From Candidatus Saccharimonadia bacterium (GTDB taxonomy: Bacteria; Patescibacteriota; Saccharimonadia; UBA4664), in NCBI GenBank assembly GCA_035544015.1, contig DATKIP010000082.1:1-56756 (forward strand): a DNA stretch of 56,756 nt, read 5' to 3'. Under the pieces are notes generated by a model. That model made no database searches, had not been told where the DNA came from, and worked only from the letters and a program-made list of their open reading frames with translations. Below, one piece after another: positions 25,532 to 33,047 of this stretch (its first letter is position 1; each line of letters begins with the position of its first letter). Made by a program: the position numbers and the translations under genes.

Positions 25532-25580
25532 AATAGTACCTCCTTAGGGGCTTAAGGTTTACTATTTTTTGTACGATTTT

Positions 25581-25618
25581 AGGTTAGGAAATTGGCACTC
25601 GGGTGTCAAGAGTGCTAA
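25581..25618 (-). promoter_or_regulatory. hsp20 promoter with CIRCE operator
   Basis: CIRCE at 25592-25618, same sequence as at dnaK. The -35 TTGACA is at 25604-25609; the -10 at the matching position is a weaker TAACCT (25581-25586). The operator contains the TAG stop codon (25615-25617) of the upstream gene. Confidence 0.88.
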
Positions 25619-26721
25619 TTACTAGCGGCGCGTTTTGCCAGTAAGGTCTCATACCGCCGAATCTCGGGAGAAAGCATGTGTTCGTGGATATCATCAAAAC
25701 TGGCTTCCACCGTAATTTGCTTGCTGTCTGGCATGCTTTCATCAGGCATAGGGTCGGCGGCAACGAACCCAAATCTCTTAGCAATAGTGGCCATCGTTGG
25801 ATTGGTTTTGCCTCGAATTTTTGTTGGCCGAGCGATATACCCGGCGTCTACGAGTAGCAGGTAATCCTGCATCCCGCGTATACCCATCAGCATGATACGT
25901 GTCATATCTTCACGCTGGGGGGTGCGGGCAACTACCCCATTGGCCGTGGAAGGCGGAAGGAAATCAATCCTGCTGGTTGACTCATCCTCTAAATCTGGTG
26001 GATGAATTATTAATCCTTCGTTATCGTACGGGCTTTCTTGGCCGCTAAACTCGCTTTTATTCGTTACCTTGTCTCTGGCTACTTCTACAAGCCTTTTTAA
26101 TCGGTCTAAATCAAGGGGGATTTCATATTCGCGAGCGGTTGACATGATGGCCCGGGAAGCGCTTTCCTCGTCGAAATGGATTTCTTCCGGGGCAGCGGGC
26201 CGACGCCGCTCCTCACGTGCGGGCGCCTGATTTCTATTGGAATTCCTTCGGAATACCTCTCTGACCGATTCCCGGACAGCTTGTAGGGGTCCCTTGCGCC
26301 GGGCTTTTGGGGCTGGGCTAGAGTCCTCGTCCGCCATACTATCTGAGCCATGGGTGGTGCGGCCCTCTGGGCTGGCTGGCTGAGAGGCTTCGGCCGGCGT
26401 TTTCGGGAAGGATGCGGCTTCGACGGCTACGCGAGCGGCTTCGACGCGGGCTTGCGTGCGCGGGTCGTCGGGACCCCAGTCGGAATCTTGGTCGCTCCAG
26501 CGATCGTGATGGGCGGGGCGGCCGGAAGCTTTGACCGGCGAACTGTCGACATGGCTAGCGGCTTGTTCCGGGGTTGTGCCTGGGGTTGGCCAATCCTCAA
26601 AGGCATCACTGCGACGCCGGACTTGATCATTGAGCGAGGGAAGGTGTTGGAGCTCCCAATCGGTGGGGGTCGAGTCGTGGGGCGTAATCGAGGATTCGGG
26701 AGGTGGGCCTTGTTGCCTCAT
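25615..26721 (-). CDS. Hypothetical protein in the hrcA-grpE cluster
   Basis: A 368-residue protein. The first 200 residues are low-complexity and charged (rich in Pro, Ser, Asp, Arg), probably disordered. The C-terminal 170 residues contain a folded part with A-R-E-Y-E-I-P-L-D-L-D-R-L-K-R-L and Y-L-L-L-V-D-A-G-Y-I-A-R-P. I do not recognise the family. The ATG at 26721 is chosen because a CATAAT box ends 6 nt before it; the open frame continues upstream into grpE. It lies 25 bp after grpE and its stop codon is inside the hsp20 CIRCE operator, so it is embedded in the heat-shock cluster. Confidence 0.65.
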   Translation of the reverse strand: MRQQGPPPESSITPHDSTPTDWELQHLPSLNDQVRRRSDAFEDWPTPGTTPEQAASHVDSSPVKASGRPAHHDRWSDQDSDWGPDDPRTQARVEAARVAVEAASFPKTPAEASQPASPEGRTTHGSDSMADEDSSPAPKARRKGPLQAVRESVREVFRRNSNRNQAPAREERRRPAAPEEIHFDEESASRAIMSTAREYEIPLDLDRLKRLVEVARDKVTNKSEFSGQESPYDNEGLIIHPPDLEDESTSRIDFLPPSTANGVVARTPQREDMTRIMLMGIRGMQDYLLLVDAGYIARPTKIRGKTNPTMATIAKRFGFVAADPMPDESMPDSKQITVEASFDDIHEHMLSPEIRRYETLLAKRAASN

Positions 26722-26746
26722 AGTACGATTATGATAGCAGATCGGT

Positions 26747-27286
26747 TTACGCTGCGGGCTCGGACGAGCCGCCCACTTCCACCATGGCGGGGCGCAGGAT
26801 GGTGTCGCCGAGTTTGTAGCCGGCCTGGAGCTCTTTCGTGACGGTGTCGCCGGCGCCGTCTGAGGCGACGGCCTCGTGGCGGTGGGGGTCGAAGGATTGG
26901 CCGACAGACTCGAAGCGCTCGACGCCGAGGTTGGATAGGGCCTTGTCGAACTGCGCACGGATGGCGTCGATGGAGGCGGCCCAGGCGGCGTCGAATTTGG
27001 CCGGGCGGTGGGCCTGCTCCTGGTCGAAGCTGTCGCGCACCGCCAAAAATTCGCGCACCACGCGGGCGGTGGCGAAGTTGGCGAGGTCGGCGCGCTCGGC
27101 GTCGGCGCGGCGTTTGTAATTGATGAATTCGGCCTGGAGGCGCTGGAGGTCGGCGGTGAGTTCGGCGACTTGGTCGTTGGAGACGGTGCCGGGGGTTATG
27201 GTCTGCTCGGAACGAGCTTCAACGTGGACTTCGGTGGTGGATTGGTTTTGGGCTTCGGACTGCTGATCTTCGGTCTTTTTGGCCAT
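26747..27286 (-). CDS. grpE: Nucleotide exchange factor GrpE
   Basis: GrpE releases ADP from DnaK. The 179-residue protein has a charged N-terminus, a long coiled-coil (about 35-85, with L-x-x-L-Q-A-E-F-I-N-Y-K-R-R-x-D-x-E) and the C-terminal beta domain with F-D-P-x-x-H-E-A-V and V-x-x-E-L-Q-x-G-Y-K-L-G-D-x-I-L-R-P-A-M-V. AGGAG precedes the ATG. It follows hrcA by 8 bp in the same operon. Confidence 0.97.
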   Translation of the reverse strand: MAKKTEDQQSEAQNQSTTEVHVEARSEQTITPGTVSNDQVAELTADLQRLQAEFINYKRRADAERADLANFATARVVREFLAVRDSFDQEQAHRPAKFDAAWAASIDAIRAQFDKALSNLGVERFESVGQSFDPHRHEAVASDGAGDTVTKELQAGYKLGDTILRPAMVEVGGSSEPAA

Positions 27287-27294
27287 AATTTCTC

Positions 27295-27987
27295 CTAATT
27301 GAGGGCTTCCTCTAATAGTTTACCGGTATATTGCACCAGGCCAATGACCGGGCCGTAATTTTGGCGGGTGGGACCGAGGACGCCGATGTAGCTACGGCTC
27401 GAAAACGGCGACTGGAAGCGGCTGATGATGAGGGTGGCGCCGGAGGCCCGGCCAATGGGGTTCTCGCGGCCGATGTAGACGCTGATGGGCGCGTTGGGGG
27501 CGGCTTCGGCGAGCCATTCTTCGAGGCTGTCGAGCAGGCGAGCGACTTCGTAGGCCTGGCGGCCGCCGTTGAATTCGGGGTGCTGAAACAGCCCGGCCAT
27601 GCCGGTGAGGTAAAGGTTGGCGCCGATGGTGGCCAGCCCGAGATTGGAGGTGACGTGCGCCAGCGACTCGACGGCGTTTTTGATGGTGCGCTCATGCTCG
27701 CCGGAAGTGCGGATTTGGTGGGCGAGCGCCTGCTCGTGGCGGCCGTCGTGGGTGGGCTCATCGAGGGCGTTGACGTAGGCGCGGTAGCCTTTGTCGGTGG
27801 GGACGCGGCCGGCGGAGATGTGGGGCTGCATAATGTAGCCGCCGGCTTCGAGCGCGGCCATCTCGGCACGAATCGTAGCGCTGGAGGTTTCGAATTGCTC
27901 GCAGAGCGCCATGGAGCCAACTGGCTCGGCGGTTTTGGCATATAGCTCCACGATGGCGCCGAGAATGTCTTGCTGGCGGGGTGTCAT
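27295..27987 (-). CDS. hrcA: Heat-inducible transcription repressor HrcA
   Basis: HrcA binds CIRCE and represses chaperone genes. This 230-residue protein is shorter than the usual 340 or so: the winged-helix N-terminus (T-P-R-Q-x-x-I-L-x-A-I-V-E-x-Y, S-S-A-T-I-R-x-E-M, Q-P-H-x-S-A-G-R-x-P-T-D-x-G-Y-R) and the C-terminal I-G-V-L-G-P-T-R-x-x-Y domain are intact, and the middle region is reduced. The -10 TAAAAT ends 6 nt before the ATG, so the transcript is probably leaderless, under a CIRCE with perfect arms (autoregulation). Confidence 0.95.
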   Translation of the reverse strand: MTPRQQDILGAIVELYAKTAEPVGSMALCEQFETSSATIRAEMAALEAGGYIMQPHISAGRVPTDKGYRAYVNALDEPTHDGRHEQALAHQIRTSGEHERTIKNAVESLAHVTSNLGLATIGANLYLTGMAGLFQHPEFNGGRQAYEVARLLDSLEEWLAEAAPNAPISVYIGRENPIGRASGATLIISRFQSPFSSRSYIGVLGPTRQNYGPVIGLVQYTGKLLEEALN

Positions 27988-27993
27988 AAGATT

Positions 27994-28032
27994 ATTTTAC
28001 TGGCTTTGGCACTCATGCGTCAAGAGTGCCAA
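27994..28032 (-). promoter_or_regulatory. hrcA promoter with CIRCE operator
   Basis: CIRCE at 28006-28032: TTGGCACTC, 9 nt, GAGTGCCAA, a perfect inverted repeat. The minus-strand -35 TTGACG (28018-28023) lies in its spacer; 18 nt on is TAAAAT (27994-27999). The ATG follows 6 nt after the -10. Confidence 0.92.
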
Positions 28033-28152
28033 TCTGGTGAAGGACTGTAGTTTTTGATGAGGCTAGGCTTATTTTTGGTTATCTTTTGTAATTATGCACA
28101 AAGTAATGATGCTTTAAGCAAGGCAAAATCACACGAGTAACTGGAGGGAAGT

Positions 28153-28302
28153 ATGATTTATACCATAATTGTGGTCCTGGTGATTTTATGGCTACTGGGG
28201 TTGATCGGTCATATTGGTGGCAGCCTTATTCATATACTGTTGGTGGTGGCGTTGGTCGTGTTTATCTACAATCTGATCACGGGGCGCCGAACCGGGGTGT
28301 AG
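28153..28302 (+). CDS. Lmo0937-family small membrane protein
   Basis: A 49-residue protein made of two short hydrophobic helices separated by G-H-I-G-G-S-L-I-H, ending N-L-I-T-G-R-R. Length, the I-L-W-L-L-G-L motif and the G-x-x-I-H-x-L-L-V-V centre fit the Lmo0937/DUF5670 family of tiny membrane proteins, which are of unknown function and often stress-related. GGAGGG precedes the ATG at 28153. It lies next to hrcA on the opposite strand. Confidence 0.75.
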   Translation: MIYTIIVVLVILWLLGLIGHIGGSLIHILLVVALVVFIYNLITGRRTGV

Positions 28303-28322
28303 ATTTGTGCTAGGATGCGTCC

Positions 28323-29378
28323 ATGAAGATCTTTCAGGCGATGCGAAGCATAACCTTGGTGGCTGCGGCAGCCTTGGTGGCGCCGACCGGTCTGGCGCAA
28401 GCGGTAACGGCGGCGCCATCGGCCGCGGTCACCAGGTGCGCGCGAAACCCCACCACGCCGGCCGGATGGCAGGCTTTGTTTCGTCAGCTGCCGCGGGCCG
28501 GTGACGGGGCTCTCTCGACCCTACTGCCGGATGGTCGAATAGCCTGGATATTTGGTGATACGGCGCGGCTCGATAGTCATGATTTTATTCATAATATGGT
28601 GGTTTTTACCTGCGGAACGCAGATCCAGCAGTTGGGGACCGCCGAGGCGATTCCGAATCAGGCCGACGGAAGCTACTACTGGGGTGGGCCGGCGGTGGTT
28701 GATGGGGGCAAGCTGTACATGATGGCGCCGCATGTGAAGGCGTCTGATAGTTGGCCCTATTTTGCCGCACTCGGCACGGATATGGCTAGCTTTAACGTAG
28801 GAACGGCGGTGACCCCCGCCTTTACCGGCTTTGCCCCCACGCCGTCGACCGGCCGGGCCGGGGGCGTGCAATGGGGAACCGGCGTGATGGCAACCGGTGG
28901 ATATGTGTATATTTATGGAGCCTATTTGCCGGCCGGGGCGTGGGGATATTCGGTGCGGGTGGCGCGTGTGCCCTCGGGCCATCTCGCTACAATGTCGGCG
29001 TGGCGTTTCTGGGATGGTCATAGCTGGGGGACCTCTGAGCCAGCGGCCACGGATATCATTAGCAGTAGCGTAGATGGAACTGATAGCGCGTTTTCGGTGC
29101 AGCTGGAAGGTGGCAAAGTGGTGATCACGACGAAACGCGGCGGGGCTTTCTCGGCGGATGTGGGTCAGTTTGTGAGCGCCCAGCCGACCGGACCCTTTAC
29201 CTGGACGCCGCGGGCAAACGTACCTACTACCGAGCTGCTTCATACCTACCTGGCGGCGGATCACCCCGAAACCGGCCTGCGCCTGATAACGGTAAATCAA
29301 CAGCCCCAGGGACGGGCCTGGCCAGATGATGTCTGGGCAAATCCCGATGATTACCGGCCGCTATGGCTGGGGTACTAG
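28323..29378 (+). CDS. Secreted beta-propeller-like protein
   Basis: A 351-residue exported protein with a signal peptide (about 1-30) and a beta-rich domain with repeated blades. D-G-R-I-A-W-I-F-G-D-T near 70 resembles the start of five-bladed propellers such as DUF4185/DUF5005 and GH43-like folds. Further blade strands include Y-Y-W-G-G-P-A-V-V and G-G-Y-V-Y-I-Y-G-A-Y. Catalytic residues cannot be assigned. TAGGAT (28311-28316) ends 6 nt before the ATG, so a leaderless mRNA is likely, although the -35 is poor. It follows the Lmo0937-like gene by 20 bp. Confidence 0.7.
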   Translation: MKIFQAMRSITLVAAAALVAPTGLAQAVTAAPSAAVTRCARNPTTPAGWQALFRQLPRAGDGALSTLLPDGRIAWIFGDTARLDSHDFIHNMVVFTCGTQIQQLGTAEAIPNQADGSYYWGGPAVVDGGKLYMMAPHVKASDSWPYFAALGTDMASFNVGTAVTPAFTGFAPTPSTGRAGGVQWGTGVMATGGYVYIYGAYLPAGAWGYSVRVARVPSGHLATMSAWRFWDGHSWGTSEPAATDIISSSVDGTDSAFSVQLEGGKVVITTKRGGAFSADVGQFVSAQPTGPFTWTPRANVPTTELLHTYLAADHPETGLRLITVNQQPQGRAWPDDVWANPDDYRPLWLGY

Positions 29379-29392
29379 GGCTTTGAATAGGC

Positions 29393-30118
29393 CTACTTGA
29401 GGGCTTTGAGGCCGTCGGCGATGGTTTTGGCGGCGGCGCGGGCGGCGGTGAGATCGTCGCGGGCAGTCACGAGTACCAGGCGGTTGGCCTCAAGGATGCC
29501 GCGGTCGGCGTTGTAATCGGACGGCTGGAGTGCGAGCAATTTGACGCCGAGACCGCTGGTGCGGCTTTGCGACGCGGCTAGTTTGGCGTCGAAGGCTTTT
29601 TTGGCGGCGACGAGCGGAGCGGTGTCTTTGCCCGCGGTCTTGGCGGCCTCGAGGCGAATTTGCAGCTGCGCTTGGAGCTGGGTAAATTTGGCTTGCGCGG
29701 CCGTGATGCGATCGTAGGTGGCGACGAGGCGAGTTTTGGGGAGCACCAGCGCGTACACGCGGTAGTCGCTGACGATACTGGCGGCGTCGGTGCGGGCGGC
29801 GGCAAGGACGGTGTCGGCTCTGAGCTTGGTTTGGAGGTTGGCAAGGCCGGTAAGTTCGGCGTTGATTTGGGCGGTAAGCCCCGCGAGATCGGCCGGGGTC
29901 AGCTTATTGCTGGCACGGAGTTTTTCGGAGGCGGCGGTGAGGCTGGCGATGCGGCGCGTGATTTCGGCATCACCTTTGACCTTGAGGTTGGTGAGCCGCT
30001 GAGCATTGTCGGCCGGGGCGGCGGGGGTGGCGCTCGCGACACCGTTGACGGTGGCGTACGGCATAGCCGATAGCAGGGCGGCGACGAGAAGGCGGCGAGT
30101 AATGGCGCGGTAGGTCAT
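29393..30118 (-). CDS. Secreted coiled-coil protein
   Basis: A 241-residue protein with a signal peptide (about 1-32) and an almost entirely helical, Ala/Leu/Lys/Thr-rich body with heptad-like spacing: N-A-Q-R-L-x-x-L-K-x-x-G-D-x-E-I-x-R-R-I-x-x-L near 38-60 and a C-terminal L-T-A-A-R-A-A-A-K. No enzyme motif is visible. It starts within the stop of the preceding gene (ATGA overlap, 30115-30118), so the two are coupled and probably work together at the cell surface. Confidence 0.7.
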   Translation of the reverse strand: MTYRAITRRLLVAALLSAMPYATVNGVASATPAAPADNAQRLTNLKVKGDAEITRRIASLTAASEKLRASNKLTPADLAGLTAQINAELTGLANLQTKLRADTVLAAARTDAASIVSDYRVYALVLPKTRLVATYDRITAAQAKFTQLQAQLQIRLEAAKTAGKDTAPLVAAKKAFDAKLAASQSRTSGLGVKLLALQPSDYNADRGILEANRLVLVTARDDLTAARAAAKTIADGLKALK

Positions 30119-30543
30119 TCGGTGAGGTCTCCGGCTTTATCATTCAACGCGCTACTGGTGTTGTCCAGGCTGGTATTGGCGTCTCCCAGGCTGGCATCGG
30201 CGGCCTGCAATGAGGCGTCGACGCCGGCGGCGTAGTTGGTGATGGGGGCCTTTGGCGCGGATGACGGCCCGAGCCCGACCTTGGATTTGATTTGGTCGCC
30301 ATACAAGAGATAGACGGCGGCGAGCAGCGCGACAAGGACTACCGGAATGAGTAGGGCAATGATTCCGCCAAAGCTGCGCTTGCGTTTGATTTGTTCGGGC
30401 GGAGGCGGCCCGCCGCCGGATTCAAACGGCTGAACGGTGGGTGATGGGGGCGGGACGACGGGAGCGGTTTCGGGTGGTGCGGTTGTATCAACAGCGCCGG
30501 ATGTGTTGGTTTCGGGTGGTGTATCGGTTGGTGTATCAGTCAC
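30115..30543 (-). CDS. Single-pass membrane protein with Pro-rich cytoplasmic region
   Basis: A 142-residue protein. Residues 1-52 are Pro/Thr-rich, then comes a basic K-R-K-R anchor, a membrane helix (about 57-81) and an exported helical tail with D-A-S-L-x-x-A-D-A-S-L-G-D-A-N-T-S-L. The start codon is GTG with GAGGGG 8 nt upstream; a TATAAC box lies about 30 bp further. It is coupled to the secreted coiled-coil protein. No family recognised. Confidence 0.65.
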   Translation of the reverse strand: MTDTPTDTPPETNTSGAVDTTAPPETAPVVPPPSPTVQPFESGGGPPPPEQIKRKRSFGGIIALLIPVVLVALLAAVYLLYGDQIKSKVGLGPSSAPKAPITNYAAGVDASLQAADASLGDANTSLDNTSSALNDKAGDLTE

Positions 30544-30618
30544 GATTCATCCCCTCGGTTAGATGGCTCTGGTTCTAGTTATACCACTTATGGTACGTTG
30601 ATGCTCAAGAGGATAGTC

Positions 30619-31098
30619 ATGAAACCTGCCCCCGATTTTCGTTTGCCAGATCAGAGCGGAACTATTCGTAGCCTTAAGGATTATGCTGGCAAATGGCTGG
30701 TGCTGTATTTTTATCCGGAGGACGACACGCCGGGTTGTACCATTGAGGCCTGCGCCTTTCGCGATGACTACCCGGCGCTGCAGGCCAGGGGCTTGAGCGT
30801 GGTGGGCGTGTCGCGCGATTCGGTGGAGAGCCATCAGCAGTTTGCCGAGAAACACCACTTGAATTTTCCGATTTTGGCAGACGAATCGCGCACCGTGCAT
30901 GAGGCGTATGGGGCTTGGGGAAAGAAAAAGACTTTAGGCGTGGAATACGTGGGCGCTACGCGCAAAACCTTTTTGATCAACCCGCAGGGACAGATCGCCA
31001 AAGAATACCCCAAGGTGACCCCGATGGGACATTCGGCGCAGATTATGAAGGACTTTACGAAACTGGCGGGACCGGAGGGGTCGAAGCCGGAGGCGTAG
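30619..31098 (+). CDS. bcp: Thiol peroxidase of the Bcp/PrxQ family
   Basis: A 159-residue peroxiredoxin that reduces hydrogen peroxide and organic peroxides. The peroxidatic Cys40 and resolving Cys45 are in T-P-G-C-T-x-E-A-C (C-x4-C, typical of Bcp/PrxQ). F-Y-P-x-D-x-T-P precedes and G-x-x-R-K/T-F-L-I near 120 follows. AGAGG lies 7 nt before the chosen ATG at 30619; upstream starts at 30598 (TTG) and 30601 (ATG) would add up to seven residues. The 3' end overlaps the cupredoxin-like gene by 44 bp on the other strand. Confidence 0.95.
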   Translation: MKPAPDFRLPDQSGTIRSLKDYAGKWLVLYFYPEDDTPGCTIEACAFRDDYPALQARGLSVVGVSRDSVESHQQFAEKHHLNFPILADESRTVHEAYGAWGKKKTLGVEYVGATRKTFLINPQGQIAKEYPKVTPMGHSAQIMKDFTKLAGPEGSKPEA

Positions 31099-31726
31099 GG
31101 TCTTTGGGGCCACGCCCGGCGCGGTGGCGGACTATCAGCACGATGGCGATAATGATGGCGACCAGCGCCACGAGCAGGCCCGAGGCGGCACCAGCGCTGA
31201 GGCCCAGCACGCGCGTGGGTTTGGCGGCCGGGCTGGCGGTGGGCGACGGCGAAGCGCTCGCGCTGGGGCTGGCGCTGGCCGAAGCGCTGGGGCTCGCGCT
31301 GGCGGCCGGCGGGGTGGCCGAGGCAGCAGGGGCCGGCGTGGCGGTGGCGGCCGCGGCCGAGACCGTTACGGTGCCGTCGCCCTTGTGGCAGCCGCTCGAG
31401 GGCCAGTAGCCGGAGAACGAGATGTTGGAGCCGGCGGTGAAGGTGGTGCTAGCCGAGCCGCCGCGGGCTATCTGGAAGGTGCCGCCGGGAAAGCCGCGCA
31501 CCTCCATGCCGCCGGCATAGGGATCGTTGGCCGGCACCGAGAAGGTGAGCGTGACGGATTCGCCCGACGTGGCGGAGATGGACGGCGGCGTAAAGTAGCC
31601 GCCAGAACCGCAGCTGGCGCCATTGGTGCCGGCCGTGATGGCGTGCGTGGCGGCGCTGGCGGCGAGCGGAATGAGGCTCCCCAGAGCAAATAATGACATG
31701 GTGATGGATTGAACTAGTCGACGCAT
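31055..31726 (-). CDS. Membrane-anchored cupredoxin-like protein
   Basis: A 223-residue exported protein: signal peptide (1-26), a cupredoxin-like beta domain (about 30-122), a long Ala-Ser-Pro repeat linker (about 128-168), a membrane helix (about 178-198) and a Pro-rich tail. The domain pattern G-G-Y-F-T-P-P-S-I-S-A-T-S-G-E-S-V and G-C-H-K-G-D-G-T-V-T-V resembles type I copper proteins, with Cys and His adjacent. The usual upstream His ligand is not evident, so copper binding may be altered or absent. GAGGGT precedes the ATG. Confidence 0.68.
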   Translation of the reverse strand: MRRLVQSITMSLFALGSLIPLAASAATHAITAGTNGASCGSGGYFTPPSISATSGESVTLTFSVPANDPYAGGMEVRGFPGGTFQIARGGSASTTFTAGSNISFSGYWPSSGCHKGDGTVTVSAAAATATPAPAASATPPAASASPSASASASPSASASPSPTASPAAKPTRVLGLSAGAASGLLVALVAIIIAIVLIVRHRAGRGPKDPTPPASTPPVPPVS

Positions 31727-31784
31727 AAAACTTACCCTCGTTTTGGGGTTAGTTTAGCACGGTCTGGCGGGGTGTGGCCTGGTA

Positions 31785-32099
31785 TTATGGTGCGAACATT
31801 TCGGCGAGGCGGTCGAGGATGAGATTGAGCTGGTCTTCTTCGAGCCGGCCTAATTTTGACACAATCCGAAGCGGACTCAACGCCCTGATTTGGTCAAGCT
31901 GAGCCTGCCCTTGCCTCCCTCGAAACTGGCAATCGACGCGGCTGGGATAGCGACGATGCTGCGAGGAGAGCGGCGCTATGATGAACGTGCCCGCCCGACG
32001 ATTGAGGTCATCGGGAGATATCACTACGCACGGCCTGGGCTTGCCGACTTCGTTGCCCATGACTGGATCGAGGTTCATCAGGTAGACCTCACCGCGCAT
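31785..32099 (-). CDS. mazF: Endoribonuclease toxin MazF
   Basis: A 104-residue MazF/PemK toxin, an mRNA interferase. R-G-E-V-Y-L-M-N-L-D-P-x-x-G-x-E-x-x-K-P-R-P-C-V-V-I-S is at residues 2-28, with I-A-P-L-S-S in the middle and Q-L-D-Q-I-R-A-L at about 70-77. The ATG at 32099 overlaps the mazE stop (TAATG), fixing the start and implying coupling. Neutralisation by the preceding MazE is expected. Confidence 0.93.
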   Translation of the reverse strand: MRGEVYLMNLDPVMGNEVGKPRPCVVISPDDLNRRAGTFIIAPLSSQHRRYPSRVDCQFRGRQGQAQLDQIRALSPLRIVSKLGRLEEDQLNLILDRLAEMFAP

Positions 32100-32401
32100 T
32101 ACTCCCACCAGGGGTCCTCGTCGGCCGGCAATTCGTCGGGGAGAGATTTCATGTTGAGCCAATCGAGATCTTCTTCGGTGAGTTCGAGATCGCCGCGCGC
32201 GTAGGCGGCCTCCATGGCTTCGGCCCAGCCTTCGCGGGGACGACGATGGTTGGCGATGAGGATTTCGCCGTCACGGGCGATGAGCTCGAGCTCGCTGGCT
32301 TCGGTGAGGCCGGCCTGCTCGATGAGCGCCTTCGGGATGCGAATGCCGCGGGAATTGCCGATTTTGGTGAGATGGGTGATGGTTTTGGGTCGAGTGGGCA
32401 T
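32099..32401 (-). CDS. mazE: Antitoxin MazE (AbrB-fold)
   Basis: A 100-residue antitoxin. The N-terminal AbrB/MazE DNA-binding domain (K-I-G-N-S-R-G-I-R-I-P-K-A-L-I-E-Q-A-G-L) is at about 13-32; the acidic C-terminus (about 60-100, ending D-E-D-P-W-W-E) is the toxin-binding tail. The ATG at 32401 follows a TACAAT -10 by 6 nt, so the mRNA is probably leaderless; the open frame continues upstream but lacks conserved sequence. A GTAATTAC palindrome at 32411-32418 in the promoter is a likely autorepression site. Confidence 0.92.
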   Translation of the reverse strand: MPTRPKTITHLTKIGNSRGIRIPKALIEQAGLTEASELELIARDGEILIANHRRPREGWAEAMEAAYARGDLELTEEDLDWLNMKSLPDELPADEDPWWE

Positions 32402-32407
32402 GACTAC

Positions 32408-32435
32408 ATTGTAATTACTTACTGGTGTAAAGCAA
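32408..32435 (-). promoter_or_regulatory. mazEF promoter with palindromic operator
   Basis: Minus strand TTGCTT (32430-32435), 16-nt spacer, TACAAT (32408-32413). GTAATTAC at 32411-32418 overlaps the -10 and is a candidate MazE site. Confidence 0.65.
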
Positions 32436-32481
32436 TTGTTTGACGACCTTCGGGGGCGGCTACCTGGGCGGGAGGCTGGTG

Positions 32482-32571
32482 GTGAAACGGGGTAACCAGT
32501 TTGCCCTGAACGCCATGATGGTGCTGATGGTCGTCTCGGGTTTGGCATTGATACTCGGCGCGCTCTTCTAG
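32482..32571 (+). CDS. Possible 29-residue membrane microprotein
   Basis: A short frame with a GTG start (32482, or 32479) and GGGAGG just upstream encodes K-R-G-N-Q-F-A-L-N-A followed by a hydrophobic helix and ends at TAG 32569-32571. It is followed by a strong hairpin with an A/T tail. Size and context suit a translated microprotein, but no homology can be claimed. Confidence 0.35.
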   Translation: MKRGNQFALNAMMVLMVVSGLALILGALF

Positions 32572-32597
32572 GGGCCCGGAAGGGGCTCGAGCGAATT

Positions 32598-32627
32598 ATC
32601 CCCTGTACCTGTCTGGGTACAGGGGAT
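32598..32627 (+). terminator. Hairpin with A/T-rich tail
   Basis: ATCCCCTGTACC (32598-32609) pairs perfectly with GGTACAGGGGAT (32616-32627), followed by TAAAATATTT. It would terminate the microprotein transcript or insulate the convergent membrane gene. Confidence 0.55.
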
Positions 32628-32642
32628 TAAAATATTTACTGA

Positions 32643-32674
32643 CCGGGCACAACTCTACCCGGGCACAACTCTAC
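32643..32674. repeat. 16-bp tandem duplication
   Basis: CCGGGCACAACTCTAC occurs twice head-to-tail (32643-32658 and 32659-32674). The second copy covers the stop codon of the adjacent membrane protein gene. Confidence 0.8.
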
Positions 32675-32946
32675 GGTAACTGGATTAACCCGAACTCATA
32701 CGCAACAAATAACCCCCAGCCAACAATTGCGAGATAGGTACCGAGCTTGCGGGCGAGCCAAAGCCGCTTGCGACGCTTGAGGTCCTGTGTGCGACGAGCA
32801 AGGATGGTGAGGACTACGAAGGCGAGGATCAGAACGACGAGGAATATGCCGGTGTAGGCTTCGTAGGTGTGGTAGCGGTGGGCCCAAAGTGAAATCCAAT
32901 ATGGGTCGTCGGGAGAAAGTGCGAAAAATGGTGCTGAAAAGTTCAT
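32671..32946 (-). CDS. Small membrane protein
   Basis: A 91-residue protein with two membrane helices (about 28-48 and 68-87) separated by a very basic loop (R-R-T-Q-D-L-K-R-R-K-R-L-W-L-A-R-K). The N-terminus is aromatic and His-containing. No family recognised. A perfect TATAAT (plus-strand ATTATA 32953-32958) ends 6 nt before the ATG at 32946, predicting a leaderless mRNA; the longer frame to 32985 would cross the promoter. Confidence 0.65.
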   Translation of the reverse strand: MNFSAPFFALSPDDPYWISLWAHRYHTYEAYTGIFLVVLILAFVVLTILARRTQDLKRRKRLWLARKLGTYLAIVGWGLFVAYEFGLIQLP

Positions 32947-33001
32947 GTCCAGATTATATACGAAAGAGCATAACAATTTTTTCATGTCTAGCTTTGCGAC
33001 C

Positions 33002-33034
33002 TCCCGACGATGACTGGAAACGTCACCGTCGGGA
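33002..33034 (-). terminator. GC hairpin after the SGNH hydrolase gene
   Basis: TCCCGACG (33002-33009) pairs with CGTCGGGA (33027-33034) and TGAC with GTCA inside, one mismatch between. No T-run follows, as with other orphan-gene terminators here. Confidence 0.55.
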
Positions 33035-33047
33035 AGCCGTGCCCGAG

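Noticed and set aside
26722-26958. N-terminal extension of the 25615 gene into grpE
   Set aside because: The extension overlaps grpE out of frame, is low-complexity, and a -10 box sits just before the ATG at 26721.
32402-32548. Longer mazE start at 32548
   Set aside because: The extra residues are not AbrB-like, and the mazEF promoter lies within that stretch.
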